Notes: generated by a model not told the origin, from the letters alone. A stretch of 64,000 nt of DNA from Halieaceae bacterium (GCA_902623175.1 CACNSR010000002.1:1-64000), one strand, 5' to 3'. Positions 7,910-16,752 are shown, numbered from the stretch's first letter. A program made the numbers and translations.

Positions 7910-9736
7910 ATGATTGATTTCGACGCAGAATCCTACCTGGCGCAGCTGACCACGCGCCCCGGCGTTTACCAAATGTTCGATGACTCTGGCGAGTTGCTCT
8001 ACGTCGGTAAGGCGAAGAACCTCAAAAATCGTGTGACCAGTTACTTCCGTGCCTCGGGTCTTTCTGCCAAAACGATGGCGTTGGTGGCGCGCATTGCCAA
8101 TGTCGAAGTGACGGTGACCACCACGGAACGCGACGCGCTGCTACTCGAGCACAACCTGATCAAGCAGTACCGGCCGCCCTACAACATTCTATTGAAGGAC
8201 GATAAGTCCTATCCCTACATCTATCTCTCCTCAGATGATCGTTGGCCGCGGTTGAGTTTCCACCGGGGCACTAAGCGGCGGAAGGGGGAGTACTTTGGCC
8301 CGTACCCCAGTGCAGGCGCGGTGCGTTCGACGCTTCATTTGATGCAGAAGGTTTTCAGGGTCAGGCAGTGCCGCGACAGCTATTTCCGTAATCGCTCCCG
8401 GCCTTGCCTGCAGTACCAGATCGGACGTTGTTCCGGGCCTTGTGTTGGTTTGGTATCGGATGGGGAGTATCGGGAGCAACTCGACAAGACGGTGCTCTTT
8501 TTGAATGGTCGCTCCCAAGATCTACTTACACGACTGGCCGATGACATGGAATCAGCAGCAGCTAAGCTCGAGTATGAGAAGGCGGCCGACATTCGTGACC
8601 AGATCAGCCAACTGCAGAACGTCCAGGCGACCCAAAACATTGAGGGCACCCGGGGGGATTTGGACTTGATGGCGGTATTCACTGAGCACGGCCACGCCTG
8701 CATGCAAGTGCTGTTTGTTCGTGAAGCACGGGTGCTGGGAAGCCGCAGCTACTATCCCCAGATTCGCCTCGATGAGTCCCCTGAGGCCATTCTTGAGGCT
8801 TTTTTGCCCCAGTTTTATCTCTCGGGACAGCAGCAGATCCCCCAGGAGATTGTGACCAGCCACACGATGGCAGATGGTGCGCTACTCGAGGAGGCACTGG
8901 GCGCCGAATCGGGGCGTAAGGTGGTGATCAAAGACAAGGTCCGTGACGCGCGCTTGCGCTGGTTAAAGATGGCCGAGCAGAACGCGCAGAACAATCTACG
9001 CTCTTTCCTTGCGGGCAGGCAGACCATGGCCGGCAGGTTGGAGTCACTTCGCCGCGCGTTGGATCTTGAGACCATACCGGCCCGCATGGAGTGTTTTGAT
9101 ATCAGTCATAGCTCGGGGGAGGCCACGGTAGCCTCCTGTGTGGTATTTGATGGGAGCGGCGCGCGCAAGTCGGACTATCGCAAGTTCAACATTAAAGATA
9201 TTGCCGCGGGCGACGACTACGCAGCCATGCAGCAGGCATTGGAACGGCGTTATAAACGCCTCGCCAACGGAGAAGGGCAGCTGCCAGATATTTTGTTTAT
9301 CGACGGCGGAAAAGGGCAGGTTAGTCAGGCACGGCAGGTACTCGCGACCTACGATATCTCCAGTGTCAAAGTGGTAGGCGTGGCGAAGGGAACCACCCGC
9401 AAGGCGGGATTCGAGACGCTGGTCGACGCTGACTCTGGCGCAGAGATGCGGCTCAGGGGTGATCATCCCGGACTGCATTTGATCCAGCAGATTCGTGACG
9501 AGGCGCATCGTTTTGCTATTAATGAGCATCGCGGCCAGCGGGCAAAAGCACGTAAGCAGTCCCTGTTGGAAGATATTCCCGGCGTGGGTGCGAAACGTCG
9601 CCGTGAACTGCTCCGGCATTTCGGTAGCGCCAGCGCGATCGAAAACGCGAGCGTGGAGGAGCTCTCCAAAATTAAGGGCATCAGTGATGCCGTTGCGCGG
9701 ACTATCTACGACCATCTTCATACGGTGAACGACTGA
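7910..9736 (+). CDS. uvrC: UvrABC excinuclease subunit C
   Basis: 608 residues from ATG 7910 (MIDFDAESYLAQLTTRPGVY); a 72-residue upstream extension overlaps murB and is rejected. UvrC makes both incisions in nucleotide excision repair. Domains in order: GIY-YIG nuclease (about 15-95, with GVYQMFD and LYVGKAKNLKNRV), a Cys cluster around residues 150-180, a UVR segment (about 205-240), the RNase H-like endonuclease core (about 380-540, with FDISHSSGE and FIDGGKGQV), and C-terminal helix-hairpin-helix motifs (about 555-608, DIPGVGAKRRRELLRHFGS). Followed at once by pgsA, a pairing common in gammaproteobacteria. Confidence 0.96.
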   Translation: MIDFDAESYLAQLTTRPGVYQMFDDSGELLYVGKAKNLKNRVTSYFRASGLSAKTMALVARIANVEVTVTTTERDALLLEHNLIKQYRPPYNILLKDDKSYPYIYLSSDDRWPRLSFHRGTKRRKGEYFGPYPSAGAVRSTLHLMQKVFRVRQCRDSYFRNRSRPCLQYQIGRCSGPCVGLVSDGEYREQLDKTVLFLNGRSQDLLTRLADDMESAAAKLEYEKAADIRDQISQLQNVQATQNIEGTRGDLDLMAVFTEHGHACMQVLFVREARVLGSRSYYPQIRLDESPEAILEAFLPQFYLSGQQQIPQEIVTSHTMADGALLEEALGAESGRKVVIKDKVRDARLRWLKMAEQNAQNNLRSFLAGRQTMAGRLESLRRALDLETIPARMECFDISHSSGEATVASCVVFDGSGARKSDYRKFNIKDIAAGDDYAAMQQALERRYKRLANGEGQLPDILFIDGGKGQVSQARQVLATYDISSVKVVGVAKGTTRKAGFETLVDADSGAEMRLRGDHPGLHLIQQIRDEAHRFAINEHRGQRAKARKQSLLEDIPGVGAKRRRELLRHFGSASAIENASVEELSKIKGISDAVARTIYDHLHTVND

Positions 9737-9770
9737 GTACAGCACCCGTTGGCTGTGTCAAAATCAGGTA

Positions 9771-10370
9771 TTGCAGAGCGGGAGTCAGGCCTTGCCGCAA
9801 AACTTGCCCAATATGCTGACCGGACTGCGGATCGTGGCGATCCCTTTGATGGTAGTGTGCTACTACCTGCCGCAGCCTATCTCCACTGTGGGCGCCGCTG
9901 TGGTCTTTATTGTGGCGGCTGTGACCGACTGGTTTGATGGCTGGGTAGCCCGGCGCATGGGCCAGACCTCGCAGTTCGGAGCGTTTCTCGACCCCGTGGC
10001 CGATAAGCTGCTGGTGACTGTGGCGCTCATTCTGCTCATGCATCGCATGGATAATATCTTTATCACGCTGGCCGGCATGGTGGTGATTGGTCGCGAGATC
10101 GTGATCAGTGCGCTGCGGGAATGGATGGCGCAGCTGGGGAAGCGAGCCTCGGTGGCAGTGAGCGGCATTGCTAAGGTTAAGACCGGTGTTCAGATGACGG
10201 CGATTCCCATCCTTCTATGGTATCCGTCCTGGCCGGCAGTGGAAGAGATTCGGCTTCTAGGCTTATTTTTGCTGACCTTGGCCGTGATCTTGACGCTGTG
10301 GTCGATGATTTTGTATTTCCGGGCGTTCCTGACCACCCTCGAGGAAGAAGCGCAATCAGCCGACAGTTGA
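9771..10370 (+). CDS. pgsA: CDP-diacylglycerol-glycerol-3-phosphate 3-phosphatidyltransferase PgsA
   Basis: Up to 199 residues from TTG 9771; TTG 9792 (giving LPQNLPNMLTGLRI) or ATG 9813 are also possible, so the exact start is uncertain. It makes phosphatidylglycerol phosphate from CDP-diacylglycerol in the inner membrane. The CDP-alcohol phosphotransferase signature DGxxARxxxxxxxxGxxxDxxxD is complete (DGWVARRMGQTSQFGAFLDP then VADK, about residues 63-85). Four or more membrane helices are visible. The stop codon lies inside the -35 element of the downstream tRNA-Gly promoter. Confidence 0.93.
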   Translation: MQSGSQALPQNLPNMLTGLRIVAIPLMVVCYYLPQPISTVGAAVVFIVAAVTDWFDGWVARRMGQTSQFGAFLDPVADKLLVTVALILLMHRMDNIFITLAGMVVIGREIVISALREWMAQLGKRASVAVSGIAKVKTGVQMTAIPILLWYPSWPAVEEIRLLGLFLLTLAVILTLWSMILYFRAFLTTLEEEAQSADS

Positions 10371-10394
10371 CGCCGACCACCGCGAGTCTAAAAT
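10367..10394 (+). promoter_or_regulatory. Promoter for tRNA-Gly
   Basis: TTGACG (10367-10372), 16 bp spacer, TAAAAT (10389-10394), giving a predicted start near 10401, three bases before the mature tRNA. The -35 element overlaps the pgsA stop codon. Confidence 0.6.
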
Positions 10395-10403
10395 AAAACC
10401 TGT

Positions 10404-10479
10404 GCGGGAATAGCTCAGTTGGTAGAGCGCAACCTTGCCAAGGTTGAGGTCGCGAGTTCGAACCTCGTTTCCCGCTCCA
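10404..10479 (+). tRNA. tRNA-Gly (anticodon GCC)
   Basis: 76 nt including an encoded CCA. The acceptor stem GCGGGAA pairs with TTCCCGC; the D-loop AGCTCAGTTGGTAGAGC and T-loop GGTTCGAA-type sequence (GAGTTCGAACCTC) are standard. The anticodon stem CAACC/GGTTG encloses TTGCCAA with anticodon GCC, reading GGC/GGU glycine codons. Confidence 0.97.
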
Positions 10480-10715
10480 ATCTCTCTTTTTTCTCAGCCG
10501 CCAGGGCCAGGCTTACCTATCGCAGTCCGGCGTTAATGCTGTTGAGGAACCTCGAGCCAGCACGCAACTCCCGCTGGCTCATTCTGTTCAAAGGCTTAGT
10601 CGCTGTTTGCCGGTGATCGGTAGCCTTACTGTGTGAAATTGCCCCATCCACAGCATGGATAGGGCGGATCAAAGGCGCACATTTTCGTCGGCTTAATCGC
10701 GCGCTATTGGGTGAC

Positions 10716-12599
10716 TCATGGGCGATACCAAATGGGTGAAGAGTAGGCGCGGTCCTGAACCGTTCGCGGCGCGTCTTTAAAGTCCATACCAAAGGCCTTG
10801 CGATCGTGCTCGCTCCAGCGGGGCCGGGGTATCTCGATGGCCCGCGCGTAATAAAACGCGGCCTGCGCGGCATCGAAGTCGGGGTCGGTCCACTGCGCAC
10901 TTAACTGCACAGCGCCGATCGTATTGGTAAAGGTAGCATTCTCCAGATCGACGGTGCTCCCCACGGGCGCCGGCAGCCCTGTCTTGGGATCGATGCTTCT
11001 ATTACCTGAGAGCGCAACATAGAAAATCTGCTCATGTGTCTGGCCTTGTTCGTCTATCCAACCCTTGATGATTTGAACCTGATCGAGGTTGGCAGCGTCC
11101 GGGTCCTTCATGGCTTGGACCATAAAAGTGGGCGCACCATCTGACTCGGGCGTCAACTCGCCGCCCATGGGCACGCCGTCACGATAGCCAATGGTTTCGA
11201 AGTAGGGGCTGTGCACGCTGTCGGGCGCGTAATCCCACCCACCAAAGAAGCGCAGCACAATGCGTGAGCCGGTGGTGGCATAGACTTCGCGGCGCTTCAT
11301 GCTGGCAAACAAATCTTTGCGGGTGTTTTGCGCTGCCCATATGGCAGCAAGCCCGGAGGCGCCCAGCTCCCAGTCAGCGTTGAGACCCGCCATGCGAGAG
11401 TCGCCGGTGCGTACGCCGGGCTCGGAGTTCGCGAATTTGCCGAAAAAGTTGTCCTCCTCGGCAGTGGCAAGCGAGGTGTGGTCATCAGTACTGCCAATCA
11501 TGCCGAACGCGTAGGGGTTTGCGCCGGCGCTTCTCTCCAACGAGAGGCCGCGTTGCAACGCCGATCTGGCGTAAGAGCCCGGATACATATCAGGTGTAGT
11601 CTTGATGGTGTTGGAGATATTGAATTCATCCCAGCGCTCGAAGTCGGCGAACGGGTCATCGGGCGAGAGGGTGGGGTGGGTTTCGCTATCGCCTTTGATT
11701 TGTGTCACCTCCGCAATCGGCTCCCAGCGCATGCGCCGCGCCGCGTAGTCGCTACCGATTGCCTCGCCATCGTAGGTGACCGTGTCCCACATGAGGCCGT
11801 TGCTGAGGTTGCCATTGTGAGGAATAGACAGCGCCTCCCCTCCCGTTGTTTGTTCGTACTCTAGTAGCGCTGCCCACAAGTCTTCGGGATTGCTCGAAGA
11901 TTGCGCGGAGTAGGGCGTCCACTGTGCGACAGTATCTGCGTCATCTTTCAGGATCACGCAGCGATGGAGGTTGTTACCGGCATACATTGCCGTCCACTCA
12001 TAGGCACTGAACGCCGTGAAGATGCCAGGGCTATTGAATTCATCTGCTGTGCGCGCCACGTCGCTCCAAATGGCACTTTTCAGTTCTGTGGGGTATGCAT
12101 CTCTATCAGGGTTTGGTTCGTTGATACTCATGACGAACTCAACAATGGGGTTGGCATTGCCCTCCTCAATGGGGCCCTGTTCCATAGTCTCCTGGGTGAT
12201 GCCTTCTCCGTACTTATCCCTCCATGCCCGCCCCAGTGATGTTGCCATCAGTCTCGGGTCCTGGAGATTGAACATTCGGTATATGCCCATGAATTCGGCG
12301 TGATCGGTGACCGCCAAAAAATCCAAGGGGCGCTTCAATCTTGCGGGCAGTCCGTTTGAGGCCATCACCTGCTCGCCTCGCGCAAATCGATAGGCGTCGG
12401 CACTGGTAAGCAGCAGATTGCCCATCGACTGGGCATCTGCAGAAATGTTGGAATGTAAGTGCAGGTCACCGAAGAACACCTGCTTGGGGTAATCGGTTCC
12501 CACGCCGGTGGAATAGGTTTCAGAGTTGGCGTGGCCGTTTGGTTGTGCCACCAATGCGGTCGCTGCCAGCGCAGCAGCAAGAAGTCTAAGGCGAAGCAT
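10716..12599 (-). CDS. DUF3604 family exported protein
   Basis: 627 residues from the Met at 12599, which begins a clear signal peptide (MLRLRLLAAALAATALVAQ); an upstream Met at 12632 would only lengthen the n-region. The mature part shows the DUF3604 hallmarks: FFGDLHLHSNISADA near the N-terminus (a PHP-like metal-binding HxH), then DFLAVTDHAEF, IPHNGN, STDDHTSLA and ATTGSRI. These His/Asp motifs suggest a metal-dependent hydrolase fold in the periplasm, but the family's substrate is not known. It stands alone on the minus strand, with tRNA genes on either side. Confidence 0.85.
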   Translation of the reverse strand: MLRLRLLAAALAATALVAQPNGHANSETYSTGVGTDYPKQVFFGDLHLHSNISADAQSMGNLLLTSADAYRFARGEQVMASNGLPARLKRPLDFLAVTDHAEFMGIYRMFNLQDPRLMATSLGRAWRDKYGEGITQETMEQGPIEEGNANPIVEFVMSINEPNPDRDAYPTELKSAIWSDVARTADEFNSPGIFTAFSAYEWTAMYAGNNLHRCVILKDDADTVAQWTPYSAQSSSNPEDLWAALLEYEQTTGGEALSIPHNGNLSNGLMWDTVTYDGEAIGSDYAARRMRWEPIAEVTQIKGDSETHPTLSPDDPFADFERWDEFNISNTIKTTPDMYPGSYARSALQRGLSLERSAGANPYAFGMIGSTDDHTSLATAEEDNFFGKFANSEPGVRTGDSRMAGLNADWELGASGLAAIWAAQNTRKDLFASMKRREVYATTGSRIVLRFFGGWDYAPDSVHSPYFETIGYRDGVPMGGELTPESDGAPTFMVQAMKDPDAANLDQVQIIKGWIDEQGQTHEQIFYVALSGNRSIDPKTGLPAPVGSTVDLENATFTNTIGAVQLSAQWTDPDFDAAQAAFYYARAIEIPRPRWSEHDRKAFGMDFKDAPRTVQDRAYSSPIWYRP

Positions 12600-12705
12600 A
12601 GTCTGACTCTTATTATGTTTTGGGTGCGCCAACTATAGCGGCTGCTCAGACGAAGTCATCCCCGAAAAAATCGCCAGCAATTTCCCGATTTCATCGGCGG
12701 GCGTG

Positions 12706-12711
12706 TATAAT
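12706..12711 (+). promoter_or_regulatory. -10 box of a probable tRNA-Cys promoter
   Basis: Perfect TATAAT followed by a very GC-rich initial region (12712-12737), the type of discriminator seen at stable-RNA promoters. The -35 (TTCCCG-like at 12682-12687) is weak. Confidence 0.45.
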
Positions 12712-12764
12712 CCGCGGCCGCGGCGGGGACCCCCGCCAGTACTCGTCTATAGACGTTGCCCCCT

Positions 12765-12838
12765 GGCTCGGTGGCAGAGTGGTTATGCAGCGGATTGCAA
12801 ATCCGTCTACGCCGGTTCGATTCCGACCCGAGCCTCCA
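12765..12838 (+). tRNA. tRNA-Cys (anticodon GCA)
   Basis: 74 nt including encoded CCA. The acceptor GGCTCGG pairs with CCGAGCC; the anticodon stem CGGAT/ATCCG encloses TTGCAAA with anticodon GCA. The T-arm CGGTTCGATTCCG is standard. Confidence 0.97.
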
Positions 12839-12957
12839 TTATTCGAACATTGGCCCCATGATTTCAGCGGGTTATGGCCACCTCGAAACCGTCGACCCCT
12901 CACGCGCCCCACAATGGCTGCATACAGCAGTCGATTTGAGCAGCCCAAGTTTGGGCG

Positions 12958-13125
12958 CTACTCGTCGGGTAGCTTCTTCATCGCCTCAAACAGCGCATCC
13001 ATGATATCGGTGACATCACTGGCGAGTTCCTCCCGCTCGGCCATCGGAGCATTGCCGAAGTCTATGGCACCTTGCAGCTTGCGCAGCATATCCATCACTT
13101 CTTGAAGTTCAGCTTTCATATTCAT
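12958..13125 (-). CDS. Small acidic helical protein (55 aa), unknown function
   Basis: A 55-residue ORF starting MNMKAELQEVMDMLRKLQGA, with a second Met at codon 3 as an alternative start. The sequence is strongly amphipathic and helix-like (repeated ELxEVMDMLRKL and MDALFEAMKKL segments) with an acidic middle. This composition is not expected from random frame shadowing, and codon choice resembles nearby genes. No TM segment or cysteine. No family recognised. It lies alone between tRNA-Cys and the GFA protein. Confidence 0.55.
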   Translation of the reverse strand: MNMKAELQEVMDMLRKLQGAIDFGNAPMAEREELASDVTDIMDALFEAMKKLPDE

Positions 13126-13242
13126 CGCCCGCTACCCTATATGTGCTGCGGAGCATATCAGGGCCAGTGAGGATGGTTTTGCTTCGCGGACCTTACCTGC
13201 CGCTCTGAGGTAGGCGAATTCCCTTTAGCTGTCGAAGTCCTG

Positions 13243-13653
13243 TCAAAACCCTGGGGGCAGTTCCTCGAAGTTTGGGATGTCGTTGGGGATGTGATGAAAA
13301 GGCATCGCATCCTTGATGAAAATCGCCATGTCAGGTTGAAAGAATGCGGCGTCATCCATCGTACCCACTTTCACCACGAAAACACCTTGGGCGTCGGGTG
13401 TGGTTGTCCCGACGGCAGTGCCGCATTTCGGGCAGAAGTGTCGGGTCACAGCAGTTTCAATATCCGTGCGCTGGAACGAGCTCAGCTCGCCCTTAGTGAA
13501 TTGAAGCCCGGACTCGGGAACCATGACAAATACGTTGGGATTGCCCCCCGTAATATACTGGCACTCCCGGCAGTGACATTGCATCGCTGGCCCCGGGTCT
13601 CCCTTAAAGCTATAGCGGACCTCGCCGCAATAACATCCACCTTCAATTTTCAT
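13243..13653 (-). CDS. GFA family zinc protein (CENP-V/GFA fold)
   Basis: 136 residues starting MKIEGGCYCGEVRYSF. The GFA domain fills the protein: Cys-rich zinc sites CYCG (about 7-10), CHCREC (about 26-31) and CPKCG (about 74-78), all in place. The family is named after glutathione-dependent formaldehyde-activating enzyme, but most members have no proven activity. A SAM- or formaldehyde-linked role cannot be claimed here; no glutathione-dependent formaldehyde dehydrogenase is adjacent. Confidence 0.88.
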   Translation of the reverse strand: MKIEGGCYCGEVRYSFKGDPGPAMQCHCRECQYITGGNPNVFVMVPESGLQFTKGELSSFQRTDIETAVTRHFCPKCGTAVGTTTPDAQGVFVVKVGTMDDAAFFQPDMAIFIKDAMPFHHIPNDIPNFEELPPGF

Positions 13654-14075
13654 CTCTCTCGCTCCTCAGTGACAGGTTATTGTTTATTTTTTTCACGGCA
13701 AGATTCTGGGTGCGCCTGTGACCACATAACTCAGCAGACAAATGACGGGCGACGCGGCGTAAGCGATGATCTCCTCGCCGGCGAATTCGGTCGAGAGTAG
13801 TCTCTGTAAAAGCGGCCCACTTCGCTGGTCGGGATCGGCAGGGAGTTATTCATCCCATTCAGCACGCGGGCCAGCAGGATCTATGCATGAGCAAACGCGA
13901 TCCACGACAGCAGAATAAATACCGGATTTTCTATAGGTACACCCATCTTACTCTCTTAATCGGTTCTAGCCACGGATCACGTTGAGTTCATTAGCAAAAG
14001 GTGGCCCCAACCTTCAATTTTGCATGCTCTAATGCCTTCCGTGCCCTCGTAAGCCTACTGGGCGGGATAGATACC
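13654..14075. other. Non-coding or decayed stretch between the GFA gene and a small membrane protein gene
   Basis: About 420 bp with no intact ORF that looks like a gene. It includes the apparent gene remnant on the minus strand described separately. Nothing else was recognised. Confidence 0.5.
13693..13946 (-). pseudogene. Possible remnant of a small membrane-protein gene
   Basis: Reading the minus strand from ATG 13946 gives MGVPIENPVFILLSWIAFAHA, then an in-frame TAG at 13881-13883, then further coherent sequence (ILLARVLNGMNNSLPIP). A second frame near the end gives FAGEEIIAYAASPVICLLSY and stops at 13693. Two membrane-like segments joined by a stop and a frameshift suggest a decayed integral membrane gene. 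The parent family was not identified with confidence. Confidence 0.35.
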
Positions 14076-14282
14076 TTACGGCACGAAACCCAGCCAAATA
14101 ATCGTTTGGGTGGCGAAATACAGTGCAATGCCTGCCCAGATGACGAAAACAATTACCCCAACGATGCCGTCCTTTAGCCAGTTGGGCCACTGAACATTAA
14201 TTTTTGTCAGGATGATCCAGGGTCCGGCGATGAACGCTACGACGATCACCACATCAATGATCAAAAAAAGAAATTGCAGCAT
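14076..14282 (-). CDS. Small two-helix membrane protein (68 aa), unknown function
   Basis: Started at the internal Met giving MLQFLFLIIDVVIVVAFIAG; a start at 14324 would add a polar stretch unlike a membrane protein N-terminus. Two hydrophobic helices (about 2-23 and 38-62) separated by a short charged loop with a Trp pair (INVQWPNWLKD). No family recognised. It lies downstream of the nei-like gene on the same strand with a ~93 bp gap. Confidence 0.55.
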   Translation of the reverse strand: MLQFLFLIIDVVIVVAFIAGPWIILTKINVQWPNWLKDGIVGVIVFVIWAGIALYFATQTIIWLGFVP

Positions 14283-14375
14283 CGGGGGATCCTGACAGGA
14301 GTAGAGACCACGTAAGCAGGACATGCCTTACCGGCCATACGAACAGTCAGCACAGCGATCTTACGACGGGCGTGC

Positions 14376-15200
14376 TCAGTCATTGGGTTGGCAGGTGGCG
14401 CAGGTATAAATTCTCCGGGAGTTGGCGGTTGAACGCTGAATCTTGGTTTTGCACACACGGCATGGATGGTTGGCACGGCTGAATACAAAGAAACGCGCTT
14501 TTCCATAGCTGACACCCTTTTTCTTTAATGCTTTGTATTGTCGATCCGGGATTGTGACGCCCTGCGATGCATAGCTGCGTTGGCAGATATCTAGCGTGGC
14601 GCGCGCCAGCTTCCCAATCTCGCCTCTGCTCAGCTCTCGAGCTTTTCTTGCTGGATGAATACCCGCGCTGAATAAAATCTCGCTCCTCAGGTAGTTACCT
14701 AATCCAGCGAGGAATGCCTGATCCAGATAGACAGAGTTCAGGGCTCTGCCGGCAAACGCCCTGCTCTGCAGTCGCTCTGCGACTTCCCGCCAGGTGAGGT
14801 TGGGATTGAGAATATCGGGACCAATGCGCTGCAAGAACGGATGCTCCTCGATCTTTTCGGTTTTCCACACGCTGATGTCTGATGCGCTGTAGAGTACGGC
14901 GCTATGTTGGTCTGTGTGGATGGCTAGCCGCAACTGCCGGTTTGTTTTAGGCAACTTGTCCCGCTTCACAACCCGCCACACGCCGTATAGTTGGTTGTGG
15001 GAGTAAATGGTGTAGCCCGAGTCAAAGTGCGAGAGCAGCGCCTTGCCTCGTGTCTCCAGAGAGAGAACGGTGCTGCCGGTGAGCGACTTCGCAAATCTTT
15101 TCAGCGGCGCTAGACCGAACTCAACGCGTTCGGCGGTCTTATCCTTGAGCGCCGCCTCAATTTTATCGGCAGCTCGGCGTATTTCAGGGCCCTCTGGCAT
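14376..15200 (-). CDS. nei: Endonuclease VIII (Nei), Fpg/Nei DNA glycosylase
   Basis: 274 residues from the Met at 15200. The start is fixed by the family rule that the mature enzyme begins PEG (MPEGPEIRRAADKIE), since Pro2 is the Schiff-base nucleophile and Glu3 the proton donor; the ORF extends further upstream without family features. It excises oxidised pyrimidines and nicks the abasic site. The helix-two-turn-helix region (LAGLGNYLRSEILFSAGIHP, about 165-185) and the C-terminal zinc finger (CRVCKTKIQRSTANSRRIYT then CATC) are intact. PEGPEIRRAAD is characteristic of Nei rather than MutM. Confidence 0.92.
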   Translation of the reverse strand: MPEGPEIRRAADKIEAALKDKTAERVEFGLAPLKRFAKSLTGSTVLSLETRGKALLSHFDSGYTIYSHNQLYGVWRVVKRDKLPKTNRQLRLAIHTDQHSAVLYSASDISVWKTEKIEEHPFLQRIGPDILNPNLTWREVAERLQSRAFAGRALNSVYLDQAFLAGLGNYLRSEILFSAGIHPARKARELSRGEIGKLARATLDICQRSYASQGVTIPDRQYKALKKKGVSYGKARFFVFSRANHPCRVCKTKIQRSTANSRRIYTCATCQPND

Positions 15201-15350
15201 AGGTAGCTCTCTTTGTGAAATGAATGGCAGCAGGGCCCCGAGTCGGCGACTCAGTCCTCGTCTTTGTCTTCCGCCGCCTTCGCTTGTTGCTATCTCAGAT
15301 TTTCCTGTTACTACCCCTCTGAGAGTTTGTGCTAGCCAATGCATTGCCCT

Positions 15351-15377
15351 GTTGGGCTTCGCCCGCTCCTACATTCA
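15351..15377 (-). repeat. REP-like palindromic element (single copy seen)
   Basis: Read on the minus strand, TGTAGGAGCGGGCGAAGCCC contains a GGGC-GAA-GCCC hairpin preceded by TGTAGGAGC, the consensus style of Pseudomonas-type REP repeats. It abuts the 3' end of a phosphoribosyltransferase gene, the usual REP location. Only one copy was noticed in the window. Confidence 0.35.
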
Positions 15378-16037
15378 GCCATCATTCCGCTCCTTTCTAT
15401 GCGTTGGTGTGATGTTGATCGTTTCAGAGGTTCCAGGCCACCAAGCGCCCTGTTGAATTTTGCTCAGGATGGTGGCCACGTCGGGCTTATGCTGAGCTAT
15501 TTCCTCAGGTGTTAGACCCTGCAGTTCGTATGGCAACACTAGCCAATCCTCGGTGGTGTGCAAGAAGTAGTCGGGTTTGCGGCCGCTCAGGTTTTTGCCC
15601 GGCTTGTAAAAGGGCACCGCCACGCGCACCTCTTCGGGCATGTTCCGCCGGCACTGCGCCTTGAGCCGGGTGATCAAGGCCTCAACGTTGTAGCCCGAAC
15701 TGAAAACGTCGTCGACGATGAGCAGCTTGTCGTTGCGGTTCAGGTTTTCAAACAGATACTGCAAGCCATGCACTCGGATGCGCTCGGGATTATCTACGAG
15801 TTCGCCATAACTCGGCTGGCCCCGGTAGGACGTTCTGATAGAGATGTGGTCGCTTTTAACGCCCAAATACTGGAGGCATTCTTGAACATAGATGCCAACC
15901 GTTGAGCCGCCGCGCCAGATGCCCACGATAAAGTTGGGCCGAAAGCCGCTGTCAAAGACGGTGACTGCGAGCTTGAAGGCTTCTTCGAGCAGTTGCTGCT
16001 CTTCAATAAATTGCTTTTTCACGTTAACGTCTTGCAC
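15375..16037 (-). CDS. Phosphoribosyltransferase-domain protein (paralogue 1)
   Basis: 220 residues. A type I PRTase fold with the PRPP-binding loop LLIVDDVFSSGYN (about 112-124) and an upstream FIVGIWRGGSTVGIYVQE segment (the PPi loop). It likely transfers a purine or related base to PRPP, or acts as a PRTase-like regulator; the substrate is not assigned. It carries a ~25-residue polar C-terminal tail absent from the paralogue. It is head-to-head (60 bp between starts) with a clear paralogue at 16098, and a purine permease is next, pointing to nucleobase salvage. Confidence 0.82.
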   Translation of the reverse strand: MQDVNVKKQFIEEQQLLEEAFKLAVTVFDSGFRPNFIVGIWRGGSTVGIYVQECLQYLGVKSDHISIRTSYRGQPSYGELVDNPERIRVHGLQYLFENLNRNDKLLIVDDVFSSGYNVEALITRLKAQCRRNMPEEVRVAVPFYKPGKNLSGRKPDYFLHTTEDWLVLPYELQGLTPEEIAQHKPDVATILSKIQQGAWWPGTSETINITPTHRKERNDG

Positions 16038-16097
16038 GGACCGCCTGATCAGCCTTAGCGGTAACTATATCCTCTATGCGGTGAGAATCTCGACACA

Positions 16098-16667
16098 ATG
16101 AGCTACAAGCAGTATCTCTCGGCCGACCAGCTGTTGGTCGATTCCTTCCGTCTGGCAGAGCATGTTTTCTCAAGCGGATTTCAGCCGACGATGATTATTG
16201 CCATTTGGCGGGGCGGGGTGCCGATTGGTATCGCCGTGCAGGAGTTTCTCGCCCACTGCGGCGTCGAGACCGATCACATCGCGATTCGCACGTCGTCTTA
16301 TGATGCGGGCATTGATCAGCGCCTGGGCGGGATTCGCGTGCATGGCCTTAATTACCTGATTAAGAACGTTACGGCGGAAGACAAGCTTTTAATTGTGGAT
16401 GATGTCTTTGATACCGGCCGTACCGTCGATGCTGTGATTGAAAGGCTGACCTCGCTCGCGCGGCTAAACACGCCTTCAGATATTCGGGTAGCGGTACCGT
16501 ATTTCAAACCGAGCCGTCGTGAGGTAGACCGTGTGCCTGAGTACTTCCTTGAGGAGACCGACGCTTGGCTGATGTACCCCCACTCACTGGAGGGTCTGTC
16601 GGTGGAGGAGATCCGCGAACACAGACCGGCCCTCTACGAGATTATTAAGGATCGCATCGCATCCTAG
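16098..16667 (+). CDS. Phosphoribosyltransferase-domain protein (paralogue 2)
   Basis: 189 residues starting MSYKQYLSADQLLVDSFRLA. The same layout as the divergent neighbour: IIAIWRGGVPIGIAVQE (about 33-50), DHIAIRTSSYD, IRVHGLNYL, the PRPP loop LLIVDDVFDTGRT (about 95-107) and AVPYFKP. This loop is closer to the canonical DDVxDTGxT of hypoxanthine/guanine PRTases than paralogue 1 (DDVFSSG). It ends 85 bp before the 3' end of the convergent purine permease. Probable purine salvage enzyme; exact base unknown. Confidence 0.84.
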   Translation: MSYKQYLSADQLLVDSFRLAEHVFSSGFQPTMIIAIWRGGVPIGIAVQEFLAHCGVETDHIAIRTSSYDAGIDQRLGGIRVHGLNYLIKNVTAEDKLLIVDDVFDTGRTVDAVIERLTSLARLNTPSDIRVAVPYFKPSRREVDRVPEYFLEETDAWLMYPHSLEGLSVEEIREHRPALYEIIKDRIAS

Positions 16668-16752
16668 TGGCAGGCCGTTGCCGGTTTTCGCTCCTTCCTC
16701 TAAGCAGTTTGTCTGCGCCATTATGCTTTGTGAGTCCGCGCTGGGCGCCGAG

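Noticed and set aside
10419-10616. 65-aa ORF across tRNA-Gly
   Set aside because: Starts within the tRNA; no coding features.
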